A stretch of 64,000 nucleotides of DNA from Bog-473 sp963770645. GTDB taxonomy: Bacteria > Actinomycetota > Acidimicrobiia > Acidimicrobiales > RAAP-2. Every line of letters begins with the position of its first letter. Within the stretch, counting starts at the first letter, position 1. Location: NCBI GenBank assembly GCA_963770645.1, contig CAVYQL010000001.1, forward strand, positions 62,001 through 126,000, in the 5' to 3' direction. The notes under the pieces are model-generated. The model did not search any database. It saw only the letters and a program-made list of their open reading frames with translations, and had not been told where the DNA came from. Of this stretch, positions 8,507 through 17,886 are shown piece after piece. The position numbers were made by a program, and so were the translations under genes.

Positions 8507-9274
8507 CTAGCTCACACCGCCGGACGGGTTGAGAGTCGTCCCGCCGTCAATCACCAACGTCTGACCGGTTATCCACGATGCCGCGTCGGAGGCCAGGAAT
8601 AGGGCGGCCGTGGCGATGTCGTCCGGCAGGCCGAGACGGCGCAGCGGAATGTGCGCGGCGATGCGCTCCTCGCCTGTCTCCCACAGTGCGGCGGCCAACT
8701 TGGTCTTGACGAGACCAGGAGCCAAGGCGTTGACGCGGATGTCAGGAGCCAACTCAAACGCCAGTTGTCGGGTGGTTGATAGAACCGCCGCCTTGGTGAC
8801 GTTGTACCACCCGATGTTGGGCTCGACGCCGAGCCCCCCGACCGAGGCCATGTTGATGACGGACCCTCGCAGACCCGCGTTGACCGCCGCTGCGGTCCAC
8901 GTCAGCACCGACAGCTGGTTGACCTCGAAGGTCTTCTGGGCCCGCGCGACGTCGATATCGAGCATCGGGCCGAAGTAGGGGTTGGTCCCTGCGTTGTTCA
9001 CCAGGATGTCGAGACCGCCGAAGCGCGTGATTGTGTCGGCCACGCAGCCCACGGCGTCATCGGGTCGACCCACATGCGCGGGGCGCCAGGCGACCCGCTC
9101 TTCAGGGGCACCGCTTGCGACCAGGCCCGCAACCGCCTCAGCCAGGTCCTCGGCCTTGCGGGAGACAAGCATGACGTCGGCCCCCGCCTCGGCGAACCTC
9201 GTGGCGATGGCCAGGCCGATCCCCCGACTCGCCCCGGTAACCAGAGCGGTCTTCCCCCTCAATTCGAGCTCCAT
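8507..9274 (-). CDS. SDR-family oxidoreductase (3-oxoacyl-ACP reductase-like)
   Basis: A 255-residue classical short-chain dehydrogenase. The cofactor loop TGASRGIG is at residues 13-20, NNAG follows in the middle, and the catalytic Ser (NMASVGG) and Tyr/Lys (YNVTK) come after. The C-terminus ends in the usual ITGQTLVIDGG. It should reduce or oxidise a carbonyl/alcohol with NAD(P)H. The sequence resembles FabG-like reductases but the substrate cannot be read. The ATG at 9274 gives the standard N-terminus (MELELRGKTALVTG). The longer open frame to 9502 lacks family similarity. It is divergent from the DUF255 gene at 9372 and marks the return to high-GC housekeeping sequence. Confidence 0.9.
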   Translation of the reverse strand: MELELRGKTALVTGASRGIGLAIATRFAEAGADVMLVSRKAEDLAEAVAGLVASGAPEERVAWRPAHVGRPDDAVGCVADTITRFGGLDILVNNAGTNPYFGPMLDIDVARAQKTFEVNQLSVLTWTAAAVNAGLRGSVINMASVGGLGVEPNIGWYNVTKAAVLSTTRQLAFELAPDIRVNALAPGLVKTKLAAALWETGEERIAAHIPLRRLGLPDDIATAALFLASDAASWITGQTLVIDGGTTLNPSGGVS

Positions 9275-9371
9275 CGCTTGAGCCTTGCATGGGTGCCGTA
9301 GGGGCGCCGCGGCGGCGGCGCCAAGGTGGACCTGCGGTCGCCCCGGTGACGTGCGCCCTAGCATCGCTCCC

Positions 9372-11441
9372 GTGAACAACCTGGCGGATGAGACGAGCCC
9401 GTATCTCCGCCAGCACGCCGACAACCCGGTGGCGTGGTACCCCTGGGGCGACGAGGCACTGCGCAGGGCCCAGGAGGAGGACAAGTGCATCTTTCTCTCC
9501 ATCGGCTACGCCTCGTGCCACTGGTGCCACGTGATGGCTCACGAGAGCTTCGAGGACGAGGCGACGGCCGCGGAACTCTCCCGTTGGTTCATTTCGGTCA
9601 AGGTTGACCGCGAGGAGCGTCCCGATCTCGATGCCGTCTACATGGCGGCCACCCAGGCCCTGACCGGCTCGGGCGGCTGGCCCATGTCGGTCTTCTGTAC
9701 CCCCGACGGCCGCCCCTTCTACGCCGGCACCTACTTTCCGCCCGTCGACCGGCAGGGCATGCCGTCCTTTCGGCGGGTCGTCCAGGCACTGGGCGAGGCC
9801 TGGCGAACCCAACGCGAGACGGTGCTCGAGCAGGCCGAGGCGCTCGTCGGGGCCGTGCGCAAAGAGCTGCGCCTGGCCGAGGCCCTCCACGCAGAGGCCG
9901 AGCCCGCCGATGCAGGCACCGCCATACCCGGCATGCAGCAGCTCGAACCCGTGACCGCCGCCGACGCCGGGGTGGACCCCGAACCCCTGATCGAGCGCGT
10001 CGTGGCGAGCCTGGCCGCCGGTTTCGACCCCGAATGGGGCGGCTTCGGGCCCGCGCCCAAGTTCCCCCGGCCAACCTTGGTCGACCTCTGCCTCCGTGTC
10101 GCACGGCGCGGTGGTGCCGCCGGCGAGCACGCCCGCACCATGGCCACGCGGACGCTCGACGCCATGGCGGCCGGCGGCATCTACGACCACCTGGTCGGAG
10201 GGTTCTGCCGTTACGCCACCGACGCGCACTGGTTGGTGCCGCACTTCGAGAAGATGCTGACCGACCAGGCGCTGCTGGCTCGGGCTTACCTGCACGCGTG
10301 GCAGGACGGCGGTCGCGACGACTATCTGGGCGTCGTCACCGAGACACTCGACTTCGTGTTGCGCGACCTCTCGACCCCCGAGGGCGCGCTGTACTCGTCC
10401 TTCGATGCCGACGCCGGCGGCATCGAAGGCGGCCACGCCACCTTCACACTCGACGAGCTCCGCGCGCTGCTTCCGGTGGACCTGGTGCGTGCCGCGGCGG
10501 ACTGGTACGGCATCACGGAGTTCGGGAACTGGGAGGGCCGCAGCATCCCGGTACGACCGCTCGGCGCGCCCCTGGCGCGCCCACCCGAGATCGAGGAGGC
10601 CAGGCGTCTCCTGGCGGCGTCTCGCGCCCAGCGGGTCCAGCCAGCGCGGGACGAAAAGGTGCTCACGGAGTGGAACGCCATGGCCGTCGTCGCGTTGGCC
10701 GAGGCCGCGGGAGCGACCGGCAACGAGCGCTACGGGCATCGCGCCGAAGAGATCGGCGACTTCCTTCTCGCCTCTATGTACACGGAGGGCCGGCTGATGC
10801 GCAGCTGGCAGGGCGGTCGAGCGCGACACCTGGCCGTCGCGTCGGATCACGCCTGGCTGATTGAGGCATGTGTACGTCTCTCCGAGTGGACCGGCCGCAG
10901 CGTCTGGCGCGAGCGAGCGCGGCTGGTGGCCTCCGATCTCCTCGACCTGTTCTGGGACGACGAGGCCGGGGGCTTCTTCTCGACCGGCCGCGACGCCGAG
11001 ACGCTGGTCGTCCGACCCAAGGAGTTTCTCGACGGCGCCGTCCCCGCCGCCAATTCCATCGCCGTTACGGCGCTGGTGCGGGTCAACGCGTTGGTCGACG
11101 ACCCAAGGCTGGACGACGCCGTGTCGCGCACGCTCGCGCTGGCCCGTCCGCTGCTTCAGCGGCACCCGATGGCGCTGGCCGACCTCGTCGCCGCTCTGCC
11201 CATGTGGCGGGCTCCCAACGAGATCGTGGTCACCGGGGGCCGTCGCGACCTCCTCGCCGAGGTGCGGCGGCACTGGCTACCCGCCGCGGTCGTCGCCTGG
11301 GGAGAGCCCGATGCCGGACCGCTGTTCGAAGGAAGGCTCACTGGCCCAGGCCAGGCGTACGTGTGTGAGGCGCGGGCATGCCGGACGCCTGCCTCGGATG
11401 TCGCCACGCTCGCCGAGCAGCTCGAAGCGCTGGTCGCATGA
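9372..11441 (+). CDS. DUF255 thioredoxin-like / glycosidase-like protein (YyaL/SSP411 family)
   Basis: A 689-residue protein of the usual family length. The N-terminal thioredoxin-like DUF255 domain starts with NLADETSPYLRQHADNPVAW and holds the CHWCHVM motif from residue 49. It continues through KVDREERPDLD and GGWPMSVF. The rest is an alpha-helical toroid like six-hairpin glycosidases. The family is widespread, cytosolic, and of uncertain function, with redox or sugar-related roles proposed. The start is the GTG at 9372, giving the conserved N-terminus (VNNLADETSP). The stop overlaps the next gene's ATG by ATGA, so the two are probably one operon. A long antisense open frame here is a codon-bias shadow. 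Confidence 0.9.
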   Translation: MNNLADETSPYLRQHADNPVAWYPWGDEALRRAQEEDKCIFLSIGYASCHWCHVMAHESFEDEATAAELSRWFISVKVDREERPDLDAVYMAATQALTGSGGWPMSVFCTPDGRPFYAGTYFPPVDRQGMPSFRRVVQALGEAWRTQRETVLEQAEALVGAVRKELRLAEALHAEAEPADAGTAIPGMQQLEPVTAADAGVDPEPLIERVVASLAAGFDPEWGGFGPAPKFPRPTLVDLCLRVARRGGAAGEHARTMATRTLDAMAAGGIYDHLVGGFCRYATDAHWLVPHFEKMLTDQALLARAYLHAWQDGGRDDYLGVVTETLDFVLRDLSTPEGALYSSFDADAGGIEGGHATFTLDELRALLPVDLVRAAADWYGITEFGNWEGRSIPVRPLGAPLARPPEIEEARRLLAASRAQRVQPARDEKVLTEWNAMAVVALAEAAGATGNERYGHRAEEIGDFLLASMYTEGRLMRSWQGGRARHLAVASDHAWLIEACVRLSEWTGRSVWRERARLVASDLLDLFWDDEAGGFFSTGRDAETLVVRPKEFLDGAVPAANSIAVTALVRVNALVDDPRLDDAVSRTLALARPLLQRHPMALADLVAALPMWRAPNEIVVTGGRRDLLAEVRRHWLPAAVVAWGEPDAGPLFEGRLTGPGQAYVCEARACRTPASDVATLAEQLEALVA

Positions 11442-12367
11442 GGCGACGCATCGGCGGCACGAAGACGGCCGGGCATTCCGAGCACCCGGACCGGAACGAC
11501 GAGACGGGGTCTGGCCGAGAGGTCGACCGCGAAATGGACCAGAAAATAATCGACCAGGAAATCGATCTCGACGTCGACCCGGACACCGATCCCGGGCCCG
11601 GGACGCCCGCCATGGACCGAGGTACGACGGCGGCGGCCGGCGACGGCGCCACACGCCGCTCCCCCACCACGCCGACCGATCCGGCGCGGCTGCTTCGCCG
11701 TTCGGCCCGGCGTAAGGAGCGCGTCCCGACCGCCGGCGGGTCGACGCTTCACCTCCTCGTCCTCTCCTCCACGCTCGAGGACACCACCGTGGTGGATCTG
11801 GCCACGCGCACGGTGATGCGCGTGCGGGTGGCCTGGCCCGAGGGGCACGAGCCGGACATCGCCACCTTCGACGTCGTCGAGGTCACGTTGGCCGACGATC
11901 CCGAGCGGGACGACCTGGCCCAGCCCGAGGCGACCACGGTGACCGACCTGCCGCGTCACGTCGGCACCCTGCGCGGCCGCCACCTGCGCAAGCTGCTCAG
12001 CCGACTTGTCGCCAGCCCCGACGGGCCGCTCCTCGGGTTCCCCGGACCGTCAGCGCCCTACTGGGAGTTCCGGGGCTTTCGCCCCTCGGTGGCGTTGATC
12101 GAGCCGACCAGGCGACCCCAGTTGCTTCGTCGTCACGGCGACGGTTCCACATGGGTCCGCTTCGGGTGGGACCGCGACGACGTCTGGCTCCCGGTTGAAG
12201 ACCGCAACGCCGCCCGCGCCCTCGACGCGGCACGGCGGGACCGCCTGAGCGGGAAGAGCCTCGCCACCGCGCTCGGGTTCGAGCCGCAGTACCTGCTGGT
12301 CACGGTAAGTCCGCCGCGCGACGGGCACTGCTACAAGGTGTGTGCGGCCGTGCTGCCGCGGGGCTGA
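11438..12367 (+). CDS. Conserved hypothetical protein
   Basis: A 309-residue protein overlapping the DUF255 gene by ATGA at its start, so probably translationally coupled to it. The first 70 residues are low in complexity and rich in Asp, Glu and Arg, likely disordered. The remainder is a mixed alpha/beta domain with no family I recognise and no membrane segment. I saw no catalytic motif. The G+C and codon pattern match its neighbours, so it looks like a native gene. Function unknown. Confidence 0.65.
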   Translation: MRRRIGGTKTAGHSEHPDRNDETGSGREVDREMDQKIIDQEIDLDVDPDTDPGPGTPAMDRGTTAAAGDGATRRSPTTPTDPARLLRRSARRKERVPTAGGSTLHLLVLSSTLEDTTVVDLATRTVMRVRVAWPEGHEPDIATFDVVEVTLADDPERDDLAQPEATTVTDLPRHVGTLRGRHLRKLLSRLVASPDGPLLGFPGPSAPYWEFRGFRPSVALIEPTRRPQLLRRHGDGSTWVRFGWDRDDVWLPVEDRNAARALDAARRDRLSGKSLATALGFEPQYLLVTVSPPRDGHCYKVCAAVLPRG

Positions 12368-12422
12368 CGCAGTCCCACCCCCGAGTCTCGCCCGTATATG
12401 TAACCCTCCGAAAACCCTCTAG

Positions 12423-12454
12423 TTACGGAATGATAATCGAATATCCTTCCGTAA
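12423..12454. repeat. 32-bp imperfect palindrome in an AT-rich convergent spacer
   Basis: TTACGGAA at 12423-12430 is repeated inverted at 12447-12454. The inner bases also pair (GATA/TATC), giving 12 matches of 13 per arm. It sits in an unusually AT-rich patch of a high-GC region between convergent genes. It could be an operator, a terminator, or the footprint of a small element. Confidence 0.45.
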
Positions 12455-12541
12455 ACCCACCCAATTGACGAAGGCTCCATATACACGTGAAGAAGCGTGT
12501 CGCCCTGCTTGGGAATCGGGGACTCGGGGACACCAGGATTC

Positions 12542-12562
12542 CCACGTGAGGACTCCACGTGG
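12542..12562. terminator. Hairpin between convergent genes
   Basis: CCACGTG (12542-12548) pairs with CACGTGG (12556-12562) over a 7-nt loop. It is the middle of three inverted repeats in this spacer. No T-run follows. Confidence 0.4.
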
Positions 12563-12569
12563 AGAATCC

Positions 12570-12586
12570 GACGCCCGATGGGCGTC
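12570..12586. terminator. Hairpin at the end of the 12585-13259 gene
   Basis: GACGCCC and GGGCGTC form a perfect 7-bp stem with a GAT loop overlapping the stop codon of the minus-strand gene. A Rho-independent-like role without a T-tract is plausible, as is common in high-GC actinobacteria. Confidence 0.45.
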
Positions 12587-13259
12587 AGCGCCCGAGCTTG
12601 CCCGCAGCCAGGTCCTCGGCCATGGCCCAGCCGAAGGCAACCAGACGGTCGCCGCGGTCGGCGTCGAACCCTGAGGCGAAGTGCCCGTCGACCCCTTCGG
12701 GGATCTTCACCTTCTGCGCAAAGAAGTCCAGGCCGCCCGCCACCGACCCGTCACCCTTCAAGACGAAGGTGCGGTCGTCGAGCTTGCTCTCGCACCCGAA
12801 CCGCTTCGACAGGCGACGGGCCCAGGCCCGCTCCTCACCCGAGGACTTGTGTCCGGGAAAGGGCACTACGTCCTGGAGCCCGGAGAAGGCGCGGAATCCC
12901 TCGGGGCTGAGCAGTCGGGTCCCGAGCAGCACGTCCTCGTCGGGGAAGGCCAGCAGCGCCCGGCGGTACTGGTCGGCCATGATGCTCTTCAAGGCTGCCT
13001 CGGACCGCGAGTTGCGGTCGACCAGCGCGAGGCCCACCAGCAATGAAGGCGTCCCGCCGATGCGCTCGAGAGTGCAAAAGGAGTAGCCCCGAAGCTTGTT
13101 GCCCTCTCGGGCGTGGGTGACGAGGACCCACGCCTCACGTTCCTTTGAGAGATAGCCGATGTCGAAGCCAGGCGGCCGCTCCGCACAGAGATCTGCCATT
13201 TCGACGAGCTCAGCGTCGCTGAGCGCAGTGCAATCCTTGGTGCTCACTACGATCGGCAT
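12585..13259 (-). CDS. Conserved hypothetical protein, possibly acetyltransferase-like
   Basis: A 224-residue soluble protein. The central part (WVLVTHAREG, then GYSFCTLERIGGTPSLLVG) has the alternating strand pattern of a GNAT-like fold, followed by helices, but the acetyl-CoA loop (Q/RxxGxG/A) is not evident. The assignment is therefore only a suggestion. No signal or membrane segment. It lies downstream of dnaE on the same strand with a 128-bp gap. Its end is followed by three inverted repeats. Confidence 0.6.
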   Translation of the reverse strand: MPIVVSTKDCTALSDAELVEMADLCAERPPGFDIGYLSKEREAWVLVTHAREGNKLRGYSFCTLERIGGTPSLLVGLALVDRNSRSEAALKSIMADQYRRALLAFPDEDVLLGTRLLSPEGFRAFSGLQDVVPFPGHKSSGEERAWARRLSKRFGCESKLDDRTFVLKGDGSVAGGLDFFAQKVKIPEGVDGHFASGFDADRGDRLVAFGWAMAEDLAAGKLGR

Positions 13260-13387
13260 GAGGTTCAGTCTACTGGCTGGGCTCCGCGCTTTCCCAACCG
13301 TACGGGCCTCCCACCGTATGCGGGCGCCGCCACCCAGACCTCGTCTCCCCAGCTCAGAGCCAGAATTACGACGATGGCGTCACTCGC

Positions 13388-16300
13388 TCAGGACAGCACT
13401 GCGCTCTGCCCGAGCAGCCGCTTGAGCTCGCCCACGAGCCCGTTACGGAACTCGACATTGAACTCGGGCGGCAGCCGCAGCACCTTCTCGCCAACGTGGA
13501 GCAAAACCGGAGAAGGGCCCGGATGGCCGCTCAGGACCTCTTTGAGACCGTCGACCTTGGCGTTGGTCAAGACGCCGAGGGGGAGCTTGATGTGCAGATC
13601 GGACTGGCCCCGGTCGAGGAGCGGACGAGAAACCTCCATGCAGACGATCTTCGGCTCCTCCTCGCGGGTGTCCAGCCGCCCCTTGACCACGACGATCGCG
13701 TCGCTCTCGATGAGCGCGCCGTACTCGGCCATGGTCTTGGGGAACACGAAGACCTCCATGGCCGCCTGGAGGTCTTCGAGGACGAACCGCGCCATGAGGT
13801 CGCCCTTCTTCGTGTAGGAGCGCCGCAGGTCCGTCACGACGCCTCCCACCGTGCGCACGGGCGAGCGGTCCCCCGCTACCACGTCCTCCTCCCGCATGTC
13901 CGAGAGGGTGGAGTCGGTGTGGCGTGACAGCGCCGCCTCGTAGCCCATGAGCGGGTGATCACTCACGTAGAGGCCGAGCATCTCCTTCTCGAAGGCCAGT
14001 CGCTGGCCCTTGTCGAACTCGCTCTCGGGGATGGTCACCTTGGCCCCGCCCCACGCCGGGTCGGCCTGCTCCTCCTCCTCGAAGGCGGCGAACAGGGTCG
14101 TGATCCCGAGGTCCTGCTCTCGGCGCCGCTCGAGGGTCCGGTCCACCACCGCCTCGAGGACGAGGCACAAACCCTGGCGCGGGTGGCCGAGCGAGTCGAA
14201 GGCACCTCCCTTCACGAGGGACTCCATGGTGCGCTTGTTCAAGACGACCGGGTCGACCCTGGCGCAGAAGTCGAAGATGTCTGCGAAGGGCCCGTTGGCC
14301 TCGCGCTCGGCCACGATCCGCTCGACGAGACTCTCGCCGACGTTGCGCACCGCCGCCAGCCCGAAGACGATCGCCCTCCGGCTCTCGTCATCGCGATCTT
14401 CCTCCCCGTCCGCCTCACCGGCAACACCCCCCGCATCCGCCGGATCGGCCGCACCAGCCGCACTGACCGCACCAGCCGCACTGACCGCACCAGCCGCATC
14501 GGTTGCGCCACCGGTCCGCACGGTGAGGTCGGGCGCGAACTCGGCCACCGAGCGGTTGACGTCGGGCACCAGCACGTCGATCCCCATGGCGCGGCATTCC
14601 CCGAGGTACACCGCCGTCTTGTCTTTGTTGTCCTTGACCGAAGTCAGCAGCGCCGACATGTACTCGACCGGATAGTGCGCCTTGAGCCAGGCCGTCTGGT
14701 AGGCGACCAACCCGTAGCCGTAGGAGTGCGACTTGTTGAACGCGTAGTCGGCGAAGGGTTCGATGATGTCGAAGAGGGCGGTGCCGAGCTCTTCGCCGTA
14801 GCCCTCCTGCACGCAGCCGGCGATGAACTTCTCGCGCTCCGCGGCGATCATGGCGCGGATCTTCTTGCCGCACGCCTTGCGCAGGTTGTCCGCCTCCTCG
14901 AGCGAGTAACCGGCAAACTTCTGGGCCACCCGCATGACCGACTCCTGGTAGAGCATCAGCCCGTAGGTGTCCTTGAGGATGGGCTCGATGTCGGGGTGCA
15001 GGTAGGTCAGCTCCCGGCGCCCGTTCTTCAGCTCCGGGTAGTCGCGGTGCATGTTGGCCGCCATCGGGCCGGGCCGGTAGAGCGCGACCAGCGCGGCCAC
15101 GTCGTCGAAGCTCGTCGGGGCCAACGCCCGCAGGGTCTGGCGCATGGCCCCGCCCTCCAGCTGGAACACGCCGATCGACTCGGCCCGCCGCAGCATCTCG
15201 AGCGTCGGCTCGTCGGCCAGGTCCACGTTGTCGATGTCGGGTCGCTCCCCCGTCGCCGCCTCGATGCGGTCGAGCGCCCGCTCGATGACCGAGAGGTTGC
15301 GCAGGCCCAAGAAGTCCATCTTGAGCAGGCCCAGCTCCTCGACCCCGTGCATTTCGTACTGCGTGACGATGGGCGCGTCCTCGGGGGCCCCGCCGGCGTC
15401 GGGCTTGCGCTGAATGGGCAGGTAATCGGTCAACGGGTCGCGCGAGATCACGACGGCAGCGGCGTGGATGCCGTCCTGGCGGCGCAGGCCCTCGAGCCCG
15501 AGCGCGACGTCGATGACCTCCTTGGCCTCGGGATCCGTCTCGTGCATGGTGCGCAGCTCGCCCGCCGAGGCGTAGCCGTCCTCGTGGCCCTCGGTCTTGG
15601 TGAGGCAGGCGCGCAGCGGCGTGTCGCGGCCCATGATCAGCGGGGGCATGGCCTTGGCGATGCGATCGCCGACTGCGTAGGTCTTGCCGAGCACCCGGGC
15701 GGCGTCGCGCACGGCGGCCCGCGCCTTGATGGTCGAGAAGGTGATGATCTGCGCCACCCGGTCGCTGCCGTACTTGTCCGCCGCATAGCGCATGACGTCG
15801 GCGCGGTAGCGCTCGTCGAAGTCCATGTCGATGTCGGGCATCTGCTTGCGGCCGGGGTTCAAGAAACGCTCGAAGAGAAGGTCGTAGCGGATGGGGTCGA
15901 GGTCGACGATGCGCAGGCAGTAGGCGACGCAGCACCCCGCGGCCGATCCCCGCCCGGGGCCGACCCGGATGCCCGACTCCCGGGCGAAGCGGATGAGGTC
16001 CCACACGACGAGGAAGTAGGCCGGGAAGCCCATGTCCCCGATGACGCCGAGCTCGAAGTCGAGGCGCTGCACGACCTCGGGCGGGACCGGGTCGCCGTAG
16101 CGCTCCTTGGCCCCCTCGTAGGCGAGGTGGCGCAAGTACGACTGCGCCCGCTCCTCGTAGGTGGCACCGGTGAACGAGTCCGGCACGGGGAACTCGGGCA
16201 GGCTCGGCTTGCCCAGTTCGATCTGCACGTCGGCCCGCTGGGCGATCAGCAGCGTGTTGTCGCACGCCTCGGGCACCTCGCGGAAGAGGTGGCGCATCTC

Positions 16301-17092
16301 CGCCGCGGTCTTCAGGTAGTGCTCGGTGCCCTCGAACTTGAAGCGGTTCGTGTCCGAGAGCAGTGCGCCTGTTTGCACGCAGAGCAGCGCGTCGTGGGCC
16401 ACGGCGTGCTCTCGATGCGTGTAGTGGCTGTCGTTGGTCGCCAGCAAGGGTGCGCCGATCCGCCGGGCGATCTCGATCAGTTGCGGGTTGGTGCGGTGCT
16501 GGTCGGCCAGGCCGTGGTCTTGCAGTTCCACGAAGAGGCTGTCGCGCCCGAAGATGTCCTGGAGGCGCGCCGCGCGCTTTTCGGCTCCGTCGACGTCGCC
16601 GGCCAGCAGCGCCTGCAGCACGACGCCCCCCAGGCAACCCGTCGTGGCGATCAGCCCGTCGTGATGCCGCTCGAGCAGCTCCCAGTCCACGCGCGGCTTG
16701 TAGTAGTAGCCCTCGAGGTATGCCGCCGAGGACAGCTTCATCAAGTTGCGGTAGCCCTCGAGGTTCTCCGCCAACAACGTGAGGTGGTAGTAGAGCTTCT
16801 GCCCGCCCTCGACATCGCCGCCGGTGTCGTCGACCCGGCCCCGCCGCACCGGGCGCTCGTGGCGCGATTCGCCCGCCATGTAGGACTCGGTGCCGATGAT
16901 CGGGGTGATGCCCGCGTCGCGACAGGCTTTGTAGAAGTCGAGGACCCCGTACATGTTCCCGTGGTCGGTGATGCCGAGCGCCGGTTGCCCGTCCGCCGCC
17001 GCGGCCTCCACGAGCTCGCCGACGCGCGCTGCGCCGTCGAGCATGGAGAACTCGGTGTGGGTGTGCAGATGCGTAAACGACCGCTCCGACAC
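13388..17092 (-). CDS. dnaE: DNA polymerase III subunit alpha
   Basis: The replicative polymerase catalytic subunit, 1234 residues, normal for DnaE1. An N-terminal PHP domain (FTHLHTHTEFSMLDG) is followed by the polymerase palm with the metal-binding PDIDMDFD motif near residue 417. The fingers and tandem HhH regions (AFNKSHSYGYGLVAYQTAWL) come next, then an OB-fold near the C-terminus. The GTG at 17092 is chosen because AAGGAGGG lies 6 nt upstream; the earlier GTG at 17110 would include that site. Residues around 860-895 form an Ala/Gly/Asp-rich insert encoded by an 18-bp tandem repeat. It is probably a flexible linker and may vary between strains. Monocistronic or first in a short operon with the hypothetical gene downstream. 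Confidence 0.97.
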   Translation of the reverse strand: MSERSFTHLHTHTEFSMLDGAARVGELVEAAAADGQPALGITDHGNMYGVLDFYKACRDAGITPIIGTESYMAGESRHERPVRRGRVDDTGGDVEGGQKLYYHLTLLAENLEGYRNLMKLSSAAYLEGYYYKPRVDWELLERHHDGLIATTGCLGGVVLQALLAGDVDGAEKRAARLQDIFGRDSLFVELQDHGLADQHRTNPQLIEIARRIGAPLLATNDSHYTHREHAVAHDALLCVQTGALLSDTNRFKFEGTEHYLKTAAEMRHLFREVPEACDNTLLIAQRADVQIELGKPSLPEFPVPDSFTGATYEERAQSYLRHLAYEGAKERYGDPVPPEVVQRLDFELGVIGDMGFPAYFLVVWDLIRFARESGIRVGPGRGSAAGCCVAYCLRIVDLDPIRYDLLFERFLNPGRKQMPDIDMDFDERYRADVMRYAADKYGSDRVAQIITFSTIKARAAVRDAARVLGKTYAVGDRIAKAMPPLIMGRDTPLRACLTKTEGHEDGYASAGELRTMHETDPEAKEVIDVALGLEGLRRQDGIHAAAVVISRDPLTDYLPIQRKPDAGGAPEDAPIVTQYEMHGVEELGLLKMDFLGLRNLSVIERALDRIEAATGERPDIDNVDLADEPTLEMLRRAESIGVFQLEGGAMRQTLRALAPTSFDDVAALVALYRPGPMAANMHRDYPELKNGRRELTYLHPDIEPILKDTYGLMLYQESVMRVAQKFAGYSLEEADNLRKACGKKIRAMIAAEREKFIAGCVQEGYGEELGTALFDIIEPFADYAFNKSHSYGYGLVAYQTAWLKAHYPVEYMSALLTSVKDNKDKTAVYLGECRAMGIDVLVPDVNRSVAEFAPDLTVRTGGATDAAGAVSAAGAVSAAGAADPADAGGVAGEADGEEDRDDESRRAIVFGLAAVRNVGESLVERIVAEREANGPFADIFDFCARVDPVVLNKRTMESLVKGGAFDSLGHPRQGLCLVLEAVVDRTLERRREQDLGITTLFAAFEEEEQADPAWGGAKVTIPESEFDKGQRLAFEKEMLGLYVSDHPLMGYEAALSRHTDSTLSDMREEDVVAGDRSPVRTVGGVVTDLRRSYTKKGDLMARFVLEDLQAAMEVFVFPKTMAEYGALIESDAIVVVKGRLDTREEEPKIVCMEVSRPLLDRGQSDLHIKLPLGVLTNAKVDGLKEVLSGHPGPSPVLLHVGEKVLRLPPEFNVEFRNGLVGELKRLLGQSAVLS
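14451..14504. repeat. 18-bp tandem repeat inside dnaE
   Basis: Unit GCACCAGCCGCACTGACC occurs twice exactly (14451-14468, 14469-14486) and once degenerate (14487-14504). It is in frame, encoding a six-residue Ala/Gly/Ser/Val repeat on the minus strand, and should be slippage-prone without breaking the gene. Confidence 0.85.
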
Positions 17093-17150
17093 CGGCCCTC
17101 CTTTCGCCACGTTCAGACTTACATGCCTGTAACTCCCCGGATCCTCGAAC

Positions 17151-17804
17151 TTAGCCTGCGGGTGCTCTGAGGCGGAGAACCACCGACCCGGCCACCTTGT
17201 CGTGCAGGGTCTGGCGCTTCGAGTCCCACAGCGGGAACAGCATGTCGAGGAGCCAGATCAGACCCAGGAACACCGTGAACAGGCCGAGCAGCCTGAACAC
17301 GCCCTCCACCACCGCTCGGGCCAGCGCCCGCCCGTAGCCGAGGACCTCGAAGGTCTGGTCGCGTACCGCGCGCACCCCGACCGCCATCATCCCGACCGTC
17401 TGGCCCCGCGCCGAGCCGCACAGGATCGTGCCGTAGGCGACGTAGAGGACGGCGGTGATCAAGAAGGGCACGGCGGAGAACGAGCGCCGGCGGGCACCCC
17501 TCCTCGCCATGAGGTGGATGTCGAGCGAGCTGCTGTGACGGAACAGCAGAGCCAGGATCACCAGGACGACGGCGAAGATGACGAAGTCGATCAGGTAGCC
17601 GCCGAGCCGGATGCCCCAGGTCGCGTACGGCGGCGTCTGGTCGTACTGCGGAGGCGGTGGCGGTGGGTAGCCGCCCTGGGTCGGCGTCTGGGTCGGGAAG
17701 GCGGGCGGACCCTGTGGCGGGGGCGGGGGTGCGTTGCCCGGGAAGGACGGGGGGCCGCCGCCCGCGCCCTCGGCGCCGAGAGAACCTGTCTCCTCCGGGC
17801 TCAC
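17151..17804 (-). CDS. RDD-family membrane protein with Pro-rich N-terminus
   Basis: A 217-residue protein. The first 60 residues are rich in Pro, Gly and Gln and likely disordered and cytoplasmic. An RDD domain follows, starting with GIRLGGYLIDFVIF (the Arg and Asp that name the family) and containing about three or four membrane segments. It ends with the conserved KRQTLHDKVAGSVVL segment. RDD proteins are inner-membrane proteins; some are linked to ion transport, but a general role is not established. The start is the GTG at 17804. It lies upstream of dnaE on the same strand with about 58 bp between them. Confidence 0.85.
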   Translation of the reverse strand: MSPEETGSLGAEGAGGGPPSFPGNAPPPPPQGPPAFPTQTPTQGGYPPPPPPQYDQTPPYATWGIRLGGYLIDFVIFAVVLVILALLFRHSSSLDIHLMARRGARRRSFSAVPFLITAVLYVAYGTILCGSARGQTVGMMAVGVRAVRDQTFEVLGYGRALARAVVEGVFRLLGLFTVFLGLIWLLDMLFPLWDSKRQTLHDKVAGSVVLRLRAPAG

Positions 17805-17886
17805 CGTCGCCCACCCGTCTCGGGCCCTACGGGCTCATCGCATGTGTCGTCCATGCGCCCCACCATCGCGCCGCGGGACCCTCCGG

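Noticed and set aside
9138..11273. 711-residue minus-strand open frame opposite the DUF255 gene
   Set aside because: Composition reflects codon-position GC bias; the plus-strand gene has family motifs throughout.
13955..17170. Very long plus-strand open frame opposite dnaE
   Set aside because: Antisense shadow of a high-GC gene; no protein-like features, and dnaE is certain on the other strand.
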